DNA of 64,000 nt from Gracilimonas sp. (GCF_017641085.1 NZ_JAEPPI010000003.1:423233-487232), one strand, 5' to 3'; shown: positions 35,684 through 44,938, numbered from the stretch's first letter. The notes: generated by a model from the letters alone, not told the origin. Numbers and translations are program-made.

Positions 35684-36697
35684 GTGGAACTTACCAATGT
35701 ATTACCTGAAAAACTATGTGTGAAATGTTTGTTTGGAATTAACTCAGCATCCTGCGAATTTTACCCTTCATCAAATTGTATACATCTTTTGGAGAAACAC
35801 AAAGAATTTTGGAAACGGGTTTTAAAGCTGGCAGGCAAAAAAGATATCTTTTTTAATGCTTCAGCCATCACCTTCAATTTATTTATTTGTGCAATACCAT
35901 TCGTCTTAATCCTGATTTCTATTATCGGGTATGTACTCTCGGTGGATGAGGCCTTTAACGAAATTGTACGATACGGCCGGGAGTTTTTCCCCAGCTTCAC
36001 CTACGAAACACAGAATAACGATGTATTTCAGGGAGCGGTGACGATAGAGTCGCTGCTTCGTCCGTTGGTGGGAGCCCGCCAGATTTTTGGGATCATTGGT
36101 ATCATCGTGTTGATGTTTTTTACCCAAGGATTGCTGCACAGCCTGAAGCACGTTCTCTTCGATACCTTCGACATTAAAGAGCGCAAGCACCCCATTATGG
36201 ATGTGGTTTATAATTTCTTTGGCTTCAGTTTGATTGGAACTGTATTCCTGTTTTTCAGCCTCGCCATTTCCACGATCTCTCTTTTTAACCTCAGCCGAAT
36301 CCAAATTCCCTTTACCGATATGGTTATTGAGCTTCCCTGGATTTATGACTTCCTGAATATCGTACTGCCCATTATTCTTGCCTTTATGATCTTGTATGTG
36401 GTGTTCCGGTTTGTGAGCGAGCGCAAGATTAAGCCAAAAGTAGCCCTGATGGCAGCTTTAACCTATACCTTGCTGTTCGAGATCGCAAAATTCGGCTTAA
36501 GTGCCTACCTGGAATATGCCTTTTCAACATACCGGTACTTTTATCAGGGATACACCATTCTTATTCTGTTGGGCGTTTGGACGTTCTATACAGCTCTCTT
36601 GTTTGTGATCAGCGCAATTATGGCGAGGGCCTACAAGGATGTGTTTTTAGGAAACCGCCCCGCCATTGAAGAAAATCCATACACAGCTATTTCCTGA
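35684..36697 (+). CDS. YihY/BrkB family inner membrane protein
   Basis: YihY-family proteins have about six membrane helices and unknown function; older ribonuclease BN labels for the family were wrong. Recognisable parts are KDIFFNASAITFNLFICAIPFVLILISIIGYVL, TQGLLHSLKHVLF, and FGLSAYLEYAFSTYRYFYQGYTILILLGVWTFYTALLFVISAIMA. The chosen start is a GTG at 35684. The first 34 residues, with three cysteines, do not resemble the family, so the true start may be a TTG near 35790. It shares a base with the following glycosylase gene and is divergent from mutS. Confidence 0.88.
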   Translation: MELTNVLPEKLCVKCLFGINSASCEFYPSSNCIHLLEKHKEFWKRVLKLAGKKDIFFNASAITFNLFICAIPFVLILISIIGYVLSVDEAFNEIVRYGREFFPSFTYETQNNDVFQGAVTIESLLRPLVGARQIFGIIGIIVLMFFTQGLLHSLKHVLFDTFDIKERKHPIMDVVYNFFGFSLIGTVFLFFSLAISTISLFNLSRIQIPFTDMVIELPWIYDFLNIVLPIILAFMILYVVFRFVSERKIKPKVALMAALTYTLLFEIAKFGLSAYLEYAFSTYRYFYQGYTILILLGVWTFYTALLFVISAIMARAYKDVFLGNRPAIEENPYTAIS

Positions 36698-37296
36698 TGC
36701 CTTCAAAACTATCGCGGTCTTTTTATGAACGAGATGAGGTGGTGCAAATCAGCAAGGAATTAATCGGGAAGGTGATTTGCACGAATTTTGATGGGGTACA
36801 AACGGCCGGAATTATTGTAGAGACCGAGGCTTATAACGGACGAACAGATCGGGCCTGCCATGCTTATCCGGATGTTCGAACGGCTCGCACAGAAACCATT
36901 TATGGTCCTCCGGGCTATGCTTACGTGTATTTATGCTATGGAATTCATCACCTGTTTAATGTTGTAACGAATAGGGAAGGTCTGGCTGATGCTATCCTGA
37001 TTCGGGCTATTCAACCTATTGAAGGTGAGGACATTATGGTTCAGAGAAGAGGGAGGGATAAACTACAGCCAGTTATTACGAATGGTCCGGGCAAGTTGTC
37101 CCAGGCAATGGGAATTACTACTTCGAATAATCAGAGTGATCTTCTTGGAGATATAATCTGGATTGAAGATCGTGGGATTAAATTCGCGGAAAAGGAGATA
37201 GAGGCGAGTCCCAGAATAGGAGTGGATTACGCCGGGGAAGATGCCGAACTGCCATGGCGTTTTACGGTGAAAGGATCAAAATGGATCAGTAAATAA
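36697..37296 (+). CDS. DNA-3-methyladenine glycosylase, AAG/MPG type
   Basis: This 199-residue enzyme excises alkylated and deaminated purines in base excision repair. It matches the AAG fold with LIGKVICTNFDG, IIVETEAYNG, DRACHAYPDVRTARTETIYGPPGYAYVYLCYGIHHLFNVV and GPGKLSQAMGI. By comparison with the human enzyme E44 is the catalytic base and Y46 the intercalating-pocket residue. Start and preceding stop share one base, so it is cotranscribed with the YihY-like gene, and it ends in a clear terminator. Confidence 0.95.
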   Translation: MPSKLSRSFYERDEVVQISKELIGKVICTNFDGVQTAGIIVETEAYNGRTDRACHAYPDVRTARTETIYGPPGYAYVYLCYGIHHLFNVVTNREGLADAILIRAIQPIEGEDIMVQRRGRDKLQPVITNGPGKLSQAMGITTSNNQSDLLGDIIWIEDRGIKFAEKEIEASPRIGVDYAGEDAELPWRFTVKGSKWISK

Positions 37297-37297
37297 A

Positions 37298-37325
37298 AAA
37301 ACCCGATGCAAATGCACCGGGTTTT
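37298..37325. terminator. Bidirectional intrinsic terminator
   Basis: Arms AAAACCCGATGCA (37298-37310) and TGCACCGGGTTTT (37313-37325) pair with a single mismatch. A and T runs on both sides let it serve the glycosylase gene on the plus strand and the DUF4168 gene on the minus strand. Confidence 0.88.
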
Positions 37326-37351
37326 GAAATCAATGTTAACAGAGGTAAGGA

Positions 37352-37879
37352 TTAACCATCACTTCCGTCATTGGACCCACTTTGCTGAGCCGATTCACTC
37401 TTAATCTCTTCAAATCGTTTTGCCACCTCAGGGTGTGCCTGAATAGCTTGTGCAATCTGCTGAAATTTCTGAGGAGAAAGTCCTTCGTCCTGAATAGCAG
37501 TCATATAACCCTGTTGAACTTTCATAGTTATTTCCTGTAGTTCAGGCTGTACTTTCTGAAGGGTTTGCTTTTCATCTTCAGTTACATTTACCTGTCCGGC
37601 CATTTGTGGATTTTGCTGAGCCATCATAATCTGTTGAAAACGGCTATACTCCATCTCTTCTTCTGCAATAACTTCTCTCATCTGCATGTCAGCCTCTTTC
37701 TGCAAACCTTGAACAGCTTCAGATACATTAACAACCATTTCGAGTTGCTCATCAGTAACTTCTTCAGGGCTTAAAGGTTCAGGTTGAGGCGGCATTTGCT
37801 GTTGTTGAGCGAAAGCAGTAGCTGTGCTAAGAACTGCACCCAAAATTATAACAAATGAATAACGCACTAATTTTTTCAT
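37352..37879 (-). CDS. DUF4168-like secreted protein
   Basis: From the ATG at 37879 the protein starts MKKLVRYSFVIILGAVLSTATAFAQQQQ, a clear signal peptide. It continues with a Gln/Glu/Met-rich helical region and a C-terminal part (GLSPQKFQQIAQAIQAHPEVAKRFEEI) resembling DUF4168. No enzymatic motif is visible; it is probably a small periplasmic helical protein. The longer frame starting at 37981 would put 34 residues before the signal peptide and is rejected. It stands alone between the terminator and the divergent yceI-like gene. Confidence 0.82.
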   Translation of the reverse strand: MKKLVRYSFVIILGAVLSTATAFAQQQQMPPQPEPLSPEEVTDEQLEMVVNVSEAVQGLQKEADMQMREVIAEEEMEYSRFQQIMMAQQNPQMAGQVNVTEDEKQTLQKVQPELQEITMKVQQGYMTAIQDEGLSPQKFQQIAQAIQAHPEVAKRFEEIKSESAQQSGSNDGSDG

Positions 37880-38142
37880 AAAAGGTATTTTGTTTAAGTA
37901 TTGAATTATTAATGAATAACTAACGGTAACTATTCTACTAATGCAAACCATTGGCCGAAATAAATGTTCTCCGTTCTCCATGTTTTTACACCTTCTAACA
38001 TTAGCCGGGGGTGTAAAACCGGCTATTTCTTTTATAAAAGGGATTGAGGCTTAATAATGATTTAACATTAAAGGAAATTATTTCCCGATTGGCTGTGTTG
38101 AGGCATTAGCATAAATCTAAAATCAATCATTATTACACAACC

Positions 38143-38766
38143 ATGAGAACATTAAATAAAATAACATCCGTATTAGCATTAACTATTTTCGCACTTTCAT
38201 CTTTAGCTTTAACAAAATATGCCGCCACTAGCTGGACGATTGATAAAGCCCACAGTGCAGTAAATTTTGAAGTAACTCACTTCTTTACACCGGTAAATGG
38301 TGAATTCAATAACTACGAAGCTACTGTTAACTTCGATCCTAATAATCTTGAAGAAAGCATGATCGATGTTAAAATTATGGTGAACAGCATTGATACAGAC
38401 AACGAGAGAAGAGACGGTCACCTGAAAACAGCGGATTTTTTCAACGCTGAAAAATGGCCATACATCACTTTTAAAAGCTCCAACATTGAGAAAACCGGAG
38501 ACAACAAGTTTGTAGCAAACGGTACGCTCACGATTAAAGATGTATCCAAAGAAATTGCACTGCCATTTACATTACTGGGTATGAAAGACAATCCGATGAA
38601 AGAAAATACTATTGTGGCAGGTATCACAGCCTCTACAACCGTTGACCGAACCGACTATACTGTAGGAACCGGCGACTGGGCTTCTGATGCGGTAATCGGT
38701 GATGAAGTAACTGTTGACCTTAACCTTGAGCTAAACAGCAAAAAAGGCAACGGTTCCACAAAATAA
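38143..38766 (+). CDS. YceI family periplasmic lipid-binding-type protein
   Basis: YceI-like proteins are lipocalin-like barrels that bind polyisoprenoid or fatty acid ligands in the periplasm. The 207-residue product has a signal segment (MRTLNKITSVLALTIFALSSLAL) and the family hallmarks WTIDKAHSAVNFEVTHFFTPVNGEF, DNERRDGHLKTADFFNAEKWPYITFKSS, GTLTIKDVSKEIALPFTL and VDRTDYTVG. It is monogenic and is followed by a terminator. Confidence 0.94.
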   Translation: MRTLNKITSVLALTIFALSSLALTKYAATSWTIDKAHSAVNFEVTHFFTPVNGEFNNYEATVNFDPNNLEESMIDVKIMVNSIDTDNERRDGHLKTADFFNAEKWPYITFKSSNIEKTGDNKFVANGTLTIKDVSKEIALPFTLLGMKDNPMKENTIVAGITASTTVDRTDYTVGTGDWASDAVIGDEVTVDLNLELNSKKGNGSTK

Positions 38767-38789
38767 ATTAAGAAATACCGGATATTTCG

Positions 38790-38824
38790 AAAGCATCGTT
38801 TCATTTGAGGCGATGCTTTTTTTA
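38790..38824 (+). terminator. Intrinsic terminator after the YceI gene
   Basis: Perfect 9-bp arms AAAGCATCG (38790-38798) and CGATGCTTT (38811-38819) around a 12-nt loop, followed by a T run. Confidence 0.88.
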
Positions 38825-38858
38825 TTTTAGGGGTTCATACCAAGCATCAATCAGATCA

Positions 38859-39410
38859 ATGAATAAGAAACGTTTTATAGTTTTATCCGGCTTTATAATA
38901 ATTGCGGCACTCTCACGTATTATCCCGCATCCTTATAACTTCGCTCCTATAGGAGCTATGTCTATTTTTGGGGCAGCCTATTTCACGGATAAGAAATTTT
39001 CTTTTCTGGTGCCCCTTTTTGCTATGTTTATCAGTGATCTGCTGGTTAACAACCTGTTGTATGCAAACTTTTATGGCGGTTTCACGCTCTTCACGCCCGG
39101 GTTTTACTGGATGTACGGCGCCATAGCCCTAATCGTAGTTGCCGGTATTTTTATTCTGAAGAAGGTGAACACGACAACGGTTATTGCCGGAAGTTTAAGT
39201 GCTTCTGTTATCTTTTTCCTGGTTACCAATTTTGGAGCTTGGTTAGGTAATCCCATGTATCCACAGGGTATTGAAGGCTTGTTGATGAGCTACACAGCCG
39301 GCATCCCATTTTTCCATTACACCGTAATCGGTGACTTGTTTTACTCTGGTGTAATGTTTGGAGCCTTTGAATATGCGAAAACCAAAACTCCTGCTTTCCA
39401 GAAAGCCTGA
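38859..39410 (+). CDS. DUF6580-like integral membrane protein
   Basis: The protein begins MNKKRFIVLSGFIIIAALSRIIPHPYNFAPIGAMSIFGAAYF and has five or six hydrophobic segments, including FLVPLFAMFISDLLVNNLLY and VIFFLVTNFGAWLGNPMYP. This pattern fits the DUF6580 putative transport family, whose role is unknown; the fold recalls S components of ECF vitamin transporters, which is only a suggestion. The start at 38859 follows the terminator; a frame open from 38805 would overlap it. Confidence 0.8.
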   Translation: MNKKRFIVLSGFIIIAALSRIIPHPYNFAPIGAMSIFGAAYFTDKKFSFLVPLFAMFISDLLVNNLLYANFYGGFTLFTPGFYWMYGAIALIVVAGIFILKKVNTTTVIAGSLSASVIFFLVTNFGAWLGNPMYPQGIEGLLMSYTAGIPFFHYTVIGDLFYSGVMFGAFEYAKTKTPAFQKA

Positions 39411-39512
39411 AGGTTAATTTAATTTCATTTTTTCGGGGCCGATAAGAACGGTATAATTGATCCATAAAAATTTTGATCAGCCTCTGAGCATTCAGAGACA
39501 GTAAATTATACT

Positions 39513-40190
39513 ATGTTCGAATTATTCCCGGACCAGCCGGTTTATGATTACCCAACCTTACTGAATGTATTCTATTCATTGGTTTGGGCTTTTGCTCTTT
39601 CTTCCTTGATTGCGATTACCCATAAGGTGACGTTTTCAGGTCACCAATACCCAAAGAATTTTTTCCAGGGACTGGCGCTGGGTTCCATTGTTGCTGCTAT
39701 GGTGATGATGGCCATTGGAGACAGCTTGGCTCGGGGTTTAGGAGCTTTTGGTGCATTGGCTATGATTCGTTTCCGAACCCGGATTCAGGACGTCCGCAAT
39801 ATCCTGTTTATTTTTGCTTCTCTAAGTGTGGGTTTGGCCATCGGGGTTTTTGGTTACACTATCGCTTTTGTGGGAACCATCCTTTTTTGCACCATGGCAC
39901 TGGTGCTTCATTTAAGTCCGTTTAGCACTAAGGATGGAATACGGGGAACGCTTACTTTTCGCCTTCAGGACGGAAAGGGCCATGATCAGGTGCTGGCTAT
40001 TCTAGATAAATACTGCACCGATTACGACGATGTTGAAATCACCGCCAGAAATAACGGCCGGTACGACTATGAGTACCAGATTGAGTTTATGCACGAAGGT
40101 GACAACCGAAAGTTTTTGGAAGAAATGAGGGCCATTGAACATACGCTGCGGGTCCGTATTACTTTTAAAGATTTCCAGGAAAACAATTAA
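39513..40190 (+). CDS. DUF4956 domain membrane protein
   Basis: The 225-residue protein has four membrane helices in the first 140 residues, with the DUF4956-type motif LARGLGAFGALAMIRFRTRIQDVRNILFIFASLSVGLAIG. A cytoplasmic ferredoxin-like C-domain follows (VLAILDKYCTDYDDVEITARNNGRYDYEYQIEFM), recalling MgtC-type proteins. In other bacteria DUF4956 genes often sit near VTC polyphosphate polymerase or CotH-like genes. Here it starts an operon with a membrane fusion protein 9 bp later and a TolC-like protein, suggesting it is the inner-membrane part of an unusual export complex. Function is not established. Confidence 0.85.
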   Translation: MFELFPDQPVYDYPTLLNVFYSLVWAFALSSLIAITHKVTFSGHQYPKNFFQGLALGSIVAAMVMMAIGDSLARGLGAFGALAMIRFRTRIQDVRNILFIFASLSVGLAIGVFGYTIAFVGTILFCTMALVLHLSPFSTKDGIRGTLTFRLQDGKGHDQVLAILDKYCTDYDDVEITARNNGRYDYEYQIEFMHEGDNRKFLEEMRAIEHTLRVRITFKDFQENN

Positions 40191-40199
40191 CGTGGAGGA

Positions 40200-41198
40200 A
40201 TGATGCTCAAAAAAATAAATTCCTTTTACCTGTTTATAGCACTCCTCTTTGCCGGACTTTTTGCGGTAAATTCTCAATACTTTAAAGGAAGTAAATCGTT
40301 TGTTGGGGTCACGTATTCCAAAATTTATAATATCAACATTGAGAAGCCGGCGGTTGTTAAAAATGTGCATGTGGTTCCGGGGCAAACGGTAGAGCCGGGC
40401 GAGATTCTGGTGGAGTTAGAGAGTCCACAGCTTAACCTGGAAATACAAAAGCTTAGAAAAGAGCTGGAGATTTATGAATCGCAGAAGATAGAGCAACAAA
40501 AGCTACTGGAATCAGAACTGGAGCTTTTGGAGTCTCAGAAAAGGATAATCCGCAATGAAATTGAAAATGAAGTTGAATTATTGCAGCGTCGCATCCAATT
40601 AAACCGGTCGCTGACGGATTCCATTTTAGCTAACAGAACTTCTAATGCTGAGGATGATTCGTTAGGAACTCTTCAGCTTCAAATTAAGTCCATTCGCCAG
40701 AAAGGCGAACTCGAGTTGGAGGCAGTAAACATCCGTATTGCCGATTTGGAGCAGGATCATACTTTTGATCAGTCTCAGCTGGAGGCTAAAATTGAACTGG
40801 CCCGGCAGGAATTAAACTGGAAGATGCAGGAAGATCGCAACCTGAATAAGTATGCTACTTTTCCCGGAGTTATTGAGAGTGTATATATAAAACCCAACGA
40901 ACAGGTTCAGGAATTTACATCACTGATCTCGATTAACCCGGTTAATCCTACTTCTGTGGTAGGGTATCTGGTTGGCAAAAAAGATCGCAGCCAGCAATTG
41001 GGGCAAACGGTAACGGTGCGCTCAATGGAGCACCCCGAACTGCAAACTACAGGATCTATTATCGGTTTTGGTTCGGTAGTTTTATTGCCCGAAGTCCTTC
41101 AGAAAACAACCACCATTCAAACGTTTGGCCTGGAAGTTTTTATTGAAATCCCGGAGAAAAACGACCTGCCTGTTGGAGAGAAAATTATCATAAGATGA
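40200..41198 (+). CDS. HlyD-like membrane fusion (periplasmic adaptor) protein
   Basis: The 332-residue product has one N-terminal membrane anchor (NSFYLFIALLFAGLFAVNS), a split lipoyl/barrel-sandwich domain (VKNVHVVPGQTVEPGEILVELESPQLNLEIQKL and YATFPGVIESVYIKPNEQVQEFTSLISI) and a long coiled-coil hairpin at about 75-205. This is the architecture of adaptors that bridge inner-membrane pumps and TolC-type channels. A strong GGAGG lies just before tandem ATG codons (40200 and 40203). It overlaps the TolC-like gene by 4 bp. No ABC, RND or MFS pump gene is next to it. Confidence 0.88.
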   Translation: MMLKKINSFYLFIALLFAGLFAVNSQYFKGSKSFVGVTYSKIYNINIEKPAVVKNVHVVPGQTVEPGEILVELESPQLNLEIQKLRKELEIYESQKIEQQKLLESELELLESQKRIIRNEIENEVELLQRRIQLNRSLTDSILANRTSNAEDDSLGTLQLQIKSIRQKGELELEAVNIRIADLEQDHTFDQSQLEAKIELARQELNWKMQEDRNLNKYATFPGVIESVYIKPNEQVQEFTSLISINPVNPTSVVGYLVGKKDRSQQLGQTVTVRSMEHPELQTTGSIIGFGSVVLLPEVLQKTTTIQTFGLEVFIEIPEKNDLPVGEKIIIR

Positions 41199-42433
41199 GA
41201 ACTGCTTTCCTCTTTCCTACCGTATTAATCTTTCTTGTGTTATCCAACCCGTTCAAAGCAACAGCACAGCATACCGTATCGGATTTTCTGCTCACCGCAT
41301 TTGAAGACCGAAATACATCTCATTTTGACGCTCAAAGGGCATTTCTAAAGCCCCGCAATTATCGTTATCCCATCCTGGAAGAAGTTGAACTGCGTATGGG
41401 AAACGACGAACAAACGTACGAAGACCTGCAGTATGCATTACGAGTGAGACCGGGGAATCCATGGAGAATCCGACGGAATAATGCGTTTTTTAACGCCACC
41501 CGAAAAGAGTTAGAGCTTCAGAAAAGGCGGGAATACAAAGAGAATTTAATGATGCGTTATGAGTTGGCTTTAGAATATTTCCATAACCGGGAGTTGGCTG
41601 CAATGATAGAGGAAAGCTTGGATATTATTTCCCGCAAAGCCAACATCATGGAAGAGAACCTGCAAAGTGAACTTTTTGATGGAAAGGATTATTCCGAAGC
41701 AAAACTGGATCAGGTGGAGGCCATTGATAAGCTTGAAGAATCATTGGTTGAGTTAAACCGGATACAGGTCGAAATAGAACTTATTCTTGATACCGGTGAC
41801 TTAAATTGGATCAATTTTTCACTTATAAAGGTAGAAACCATTGAAGAGCTTGCCGGAGATATCGCAACTCAATCAAACCCATCGGTAGAGCTGGATCTGA
41901 TATCCCAACAGGCGGAAGTTGCCCGGCAGGAGGGCAGGGTGGAGAAAGCAGATTTTGACATCGGGTATGCTCAGCTCGAGTATTTTCCGTTCACTAACCG
42001 AAAATCCAATTATGGGTTCTCGGTAGGGGTTACGCTTCCGATTTTTAAAGATAACAAGCCACAAATTGCGGAAAGAAAGCTGGATGAGTTAGAACTGGAA
42101 GGAGAGCTCGAATTTGAGCAGCATCGCGACTCAATCAATAAAATCAGGGAGTACCAGCACTTAAAGAATTTAATTGCCCAGCACCGGCTTATGCTTAAAA
42201 AGGTGGATGAGCTGAATTTGAAAGCCATGCAAAACAACCTGGCCAATAGCGAAGATTTTGATCCCCTCACCATCCTGGATTTACAGGAAGGCATTGCTAA
42301 ACTGGACGAAGTAATTTTGAAATCGAGGTTTCGGGTATTATCACAGTTTGTCGATTTTCTTTATACTTATGATGCACTCGCTAAGAGTCCGCTAACTAAT
42401 TACCTGTCAGAAGACTTAATGCTCATAGAATGA
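41195..42433 (+). CDS. TolC-like outer membrane efflux protein
   Basis: The 412-residue protein starts with a signal peptide (MRTAFLFPTVLIFLVLSNPFKATAQ) and is mostly long alpha helices rich in Glu, Leu and Arg. A beta-strand-like segment follows (FPFTNRKSNYGFSVGVTLPIFKDNKPQIAERKLDELELEGEL) matching the TolC pattern of strand, SVGVTLPIF and next helix. The two halves resemble the TolC internal repeat. The gene couples to the adaptor upstream and the SDR downstream by 4-bp overlaps. The call rests on architecture and context. Confidence 0.82.
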   Translation: MRTAFLFPTVLIFLVLSNPFKATAQHTVSDFLLTAFEDRNTSHFDAQRAFLKPRNYRYPILEEVELRMGNDEQTYEDLQYALRVRPGNPWRIRRNNAFFNATRKELELQKRREYKENLMMRYELALEYFHNRELAAMIEESLDIISRKANIMEENLQSELFDGKDYSEAKLDQVEAIDKLEESLVELNRIQVEIELILDTGDLNWINFSLIKVETIEELAGDIATQSNPSVELDLISQQAEVARQEGRVEKADFDIGYAQLEYFPFTNRKSNYGFSVGVTLPIFKDNKPQIAERKLDELELEGELEFEQHRDSINKIREYQHLKNLIAQHRLMLKKVDELNLKAMQNNLANSEDFDPLTILDLQEGIAKLDEVILKSRFRVLSQFVDFLYTYDALAKSPLTNYLSEDLMLIE

Positions 42434-43146
42434 ATATCCTAATTACCGGCGCTACTTCCGGAATCGGCAAAGAACTGGCCCTTCAACTAACTTCAAAAGG
42501 GCATAAGGTCGGCTTAATGGGAAGGCGAACGGAGCGGCTGCAAGAGCTCAAAGATGAAATCGGAGACCTCGCATTCATCAGAACCCTGGACGTAACCGAT
42601 CACGAAAAAGCGGAAGAGGTATATAATAGCCTCATCGATGAAATGGGCGGAATGGATGTCATGATTTTGAATGCAGGCATCGGGCGCATTCAGATGCTGC
42701 CGCCCTGGGAAGCAGAATCAAAACTGATTGAGGTAAATGCCTTGGCCTTTGCCCACGGTTGCCATTTTGCAATGGATTATTTCAGAAATCGGGAAAGCGG
42801 TCATATTGTGGGGATGTCATCAATGGCAGCCTTACTGGCTCATCACCGGGCAGCTGCCTATACCGCTTCCAAGCATTTCATTTCAAATTATATGAAAGGG
42901 TACCGGCAAAAAGCGAAGCGGATGAATGCCGAAATAACGATCACGGAAATTCGTCCCGGCTACGTGTGGACGGAGATGACAGAGCGGGCGAAGGGGATGT
43001 TTTGGGTGGCACCGGTAGAAAAAGCTGTAAGCCAAATGGTGACCGGTATAGAAAAGAAGAAAAATTATGTATATGTAACCAAGCGCTGGCAGCTGTTGGC
43101 CTGGGTTGCCAAATTGGTACCCGAATGGGTGTGGGATCGACTTTAA
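42430..43146 (+). CDS. Short-chain dehydrogenase/reductase
   Basis: A classical SDR of 238 residues with the cofactor loop TGATSGIG (6-13), NAG (81-83), active-site S130/S131 and Y144-x3-K148 in [15 protein letters not shown] after the second strand suggests NADP(H) preference. The substrate is unknown. Its start overlaps the TolC-like gene by 4 bp, so it belongs to the export operon, and its end overlaps the convergent DUF2256 gene by 4 bp. Confidence 0.93.
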   Translation: MNILITGATSGIGKELALQLTSKGHKVGLMGRRTERLQELKDEIGDLAFIRTLDVTDHEKAEEVYNSLIDEMGGMDVMILNAGIGRIQMLPPWEAESKLIEVNALAFAHGCHFAMDYFRNRESGHIVGMSSMAALLAHHRAAAYTASKHFISNYMKGYRQKAKRMNAEITITEIRPGYVWTEMTERAKGMFWVAPVEKAVSQMVTGIEKKKNYVYVTKRWQLLAWVAKLVPEWVWDRL

Positions 43147-43286
43147 TTTTTATTTCTGCGACAGCGCTCGCTGCAGTATTTTACATTCTCCCAGTCATCT
43201 TCCCATTTCTTTCGCCATTTAAAAGGGCGGTTACAAACCGGACAAATCTTCTCAGGTAAGTCCGATTTCTTTCTCATCTTAGTCAT
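43143..43286 (-). CDS. DUF2256 small zinc-ribbon-like protein
   Basis: This 47-residue protein begins [18 protein letters not shown] and has two cysteine pairs, CPVC and CSERC, separated by a Trp/Lys-rich segment ([17 protein letters not shown]), the signature of DUF2256. DUF2256 genes are often found next to cryptochrome/photolyase genes, as here. It probably binds zinc; the function is unknown. Its ATG overlaps the end of the preceding small gene by 8 bp, so photolyase, small gene and DUF2256 form one operon. Confidence 0.85.
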   Translation of the reverse strand: MTKMRKKSDLPEKICPVCNRPFKWRKKWEDDWENVKYCSERCRRNKN

Positions 43287-43497
43287 CGCTTTTGACAAGG
43301 GATAATCGGGCGGACTTTTTAGTTTGATTCAGAACAACGGCTTTTGCTTTTCGGGTGATGCTTGCCAGCTTTTCACTTTGCAGCTCTCCTGCCATTGTTC
43401 GTACTTCGTCAACATGATCTTTCCATACATCGGTAAATAAGTTCTTAGTCACCTCTGTCGGTGATACGGAATCATCCTGACCTCGATTTCTCTTCAT
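43279..43497 (-). CDS. Small uncharacterised protein in the photolyase operon
   Basis: Not recognised. From the ATG at 43497 it has 72 residues: a short basic start, then a helical stretch [37 protein letters not shown] and a basic end. It has no signal peptide, cysteines or membrane helix. The frame is open further to ATGs at 43539 and 43551, inside the photolyase gene. The 8-bp overlap with the DUF2256 gene and tight spacing to the photolyase gene argue that it is translated. Confidence 0.62.
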   Translation of the reverse strand: MKRNRGQDDSVSPTEVTKNLFTDVWKDHVDEVRTMAGELQSEKLASITRKAKAVVLNQTKKSARLSLVKSDD

Positions 43498-43513
43498 CGG
43501 AAGGATACGACTT

Positions 43514-44938
43514 CTATTCTCTTGCTTTGATTTCTTCATAACTTTCCTCAAGGTTTATCATCGGCTTTGGATATGAATCTCCAATCTCTACGGAATGTAA
43601 CGTTTGTTGTTCGGGATTCATTTTATGCGGCTCATGAATAAATTCTTTAGGGACTTTTTCAAGCTCCGGTATCCAGTGCCGTATGTAATCACCTTTTTTA
43701 TCGTATTTCTCAGCCTGATTGATAATGTTGAAATATCGGTTCCTCGGGTCGTGACCTACCGTTGAGTTGTAAGCCCAATTTCCATAATTGCTGCACGGAT
43801 CGTAATCCAATAACAGCGATTCGAAATACTCGGCTCCCATCCTCCAATCTATATTCAGATTCTGGGCAAGGAAACTCGCTACATTCTGCCGGCCACGGTT
43901 ACTCATGTAGCCGGTAGCGTTCAATTCACGCATGTTAGCATCAATAAAAGGAATTCCGGTGTTACCTTCAGCCCATTTTTTAAAATCTTTACGATCGGTT
44001 CTCCACGTTCTTTCTTTGGACTGAATCCCTGATTGCCAAAACAGTTTATCGCCGTATTTCCAGGCCGAAAACCGAAAGTAATCTCTCCAGATCAATTCAA
44101 ATATCATCCAGTAGGTGGAAACATTGCTTGTACGCTCGTCCTCATATTTCTTTACCTGCCCATAAATTCTGCGGGGTGAAAGGCATCCGTTAGCAAGCCA
44201 GGGGGAGAACTTTGAGGAATAATCAGTTCCCAAAAGGCCGTTTCGGGTGTATTTATAGTTCTTCAACTGGTCCTTTTCCCAGAAATATTCTTGCAGTCGT
44301 TTTAGAGCTTCATCCTCACCACCTTTGAAATCCAATACGGCCCGGTCATCCTCTGGGATGGCTTTAAGACCTAAATCCTTTAGCGAAGGTAACGGGGCTG
44401 AGTCAACACCCGGAATCTGCTTTACTTCACTGCGAAATTCGAGTTCTTTTCTTACTTCCGATTGGTTTTCCGTTTTCTTTCGGAATTGAGTGAATACATC
44501 CGGGATTTCATTTTTTGAGAAAGGGATATCATTAATATGAAACAGCGTGCTTCCCCAAACAAAATTCAGTTTATCGCCAATTTCATTTTTGATGCCTTCT
44601 TCAACATCAATTTCCTCTCGGGTAATTTCTTTGTGGGTAAAAGCCAGATCAACCCTATGTTCTTTTACTAGCTGTGGTAAAATCTCTTCAGGCTTGCCCA
44701 TTATGAAAATTAAATCAAGGGAATGTTTTTGGAGATTCGATTTAAGATTCTCCAGCGATTCCAGTAAAAACCTTGCCCGATGCGCACCGGTTTTTGAAAA
44801 GCCAAAGGAGGTCGTCTCAAAATGCCGGGGATCGAAAATATATACGGGTAAAATTTCCTCGGCTTGTGAAGCTTTAGCCAATGCTTCGTTATCGTGCAAA
44901 CGAAGATCATTTCTAAACCAAATAAGAGATCTCTTCAT
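43514..44938 (-). CDS. DASH-type cryptochrome/photolyase
   Basis: This 474-residue flavoprotein belongs to the photolyase/cryptochrome family, using FAD and light to split cyclobutane pyrimidine dimers (DASH members act mainly on single-stranded DNA). The N-terminal antenna domain starts SLIWFRNDLRLHDNEALAKA; FVWGSTLFHINDIPF and PDVFTQFRKKTE are DASH-like. The FAD domain shows GLLGTDYSSKFSPWLANGCLSPRRIY, FELIWRDYFRF, NATGYMSNRGRQNVASFLAQNLNIDWR and YDPCSNYGNWAYNSTVGHDPRNRYFN. Two small genes follow it, one of them DUF2256. Confidence 0.95.
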   Translation of the reverse strand: MKRSLIWFRNDLRLHDNEALAKASQAEEILPVYIFDPRHFETTSFGFSKTGAHRARFLLESLENLKSNLQKHSLDLIFIMGKPEEILPQLVKEHRVDLAFTHKEITREEIDVEEGIKNEIGDKLNFVWGSTLFHINDIPFSKNEIPDVFTQFRKKTENQSEVRKELEFRSEVKQIPGVDSAPLPSLKDLGLKAIPEDDRAVLDFKGGEDEALKRLQEYFWEKDQLKNYKYTRNGLLGTDYSSKFSPWLANGCLSPRRIYGQVKKYEDERTSNVSTYWMIFELIWRDYFRFSAWKYGDKLFWQSGIQSKERTWRTDRKDFKKWAEGNTGIPFIDANMRELNATGYMSNRGRQNVASFLAQNLNIDWRMGAEYFESLLLDYDPCSNYGNWAYNSTVGHDPRNRYFNIINQAEKYDKKGDYIRHWIPELEKVPKEFIHEPHKMNPEQQTLHSVEIGDSYPKPMINLEESYEEIKARE

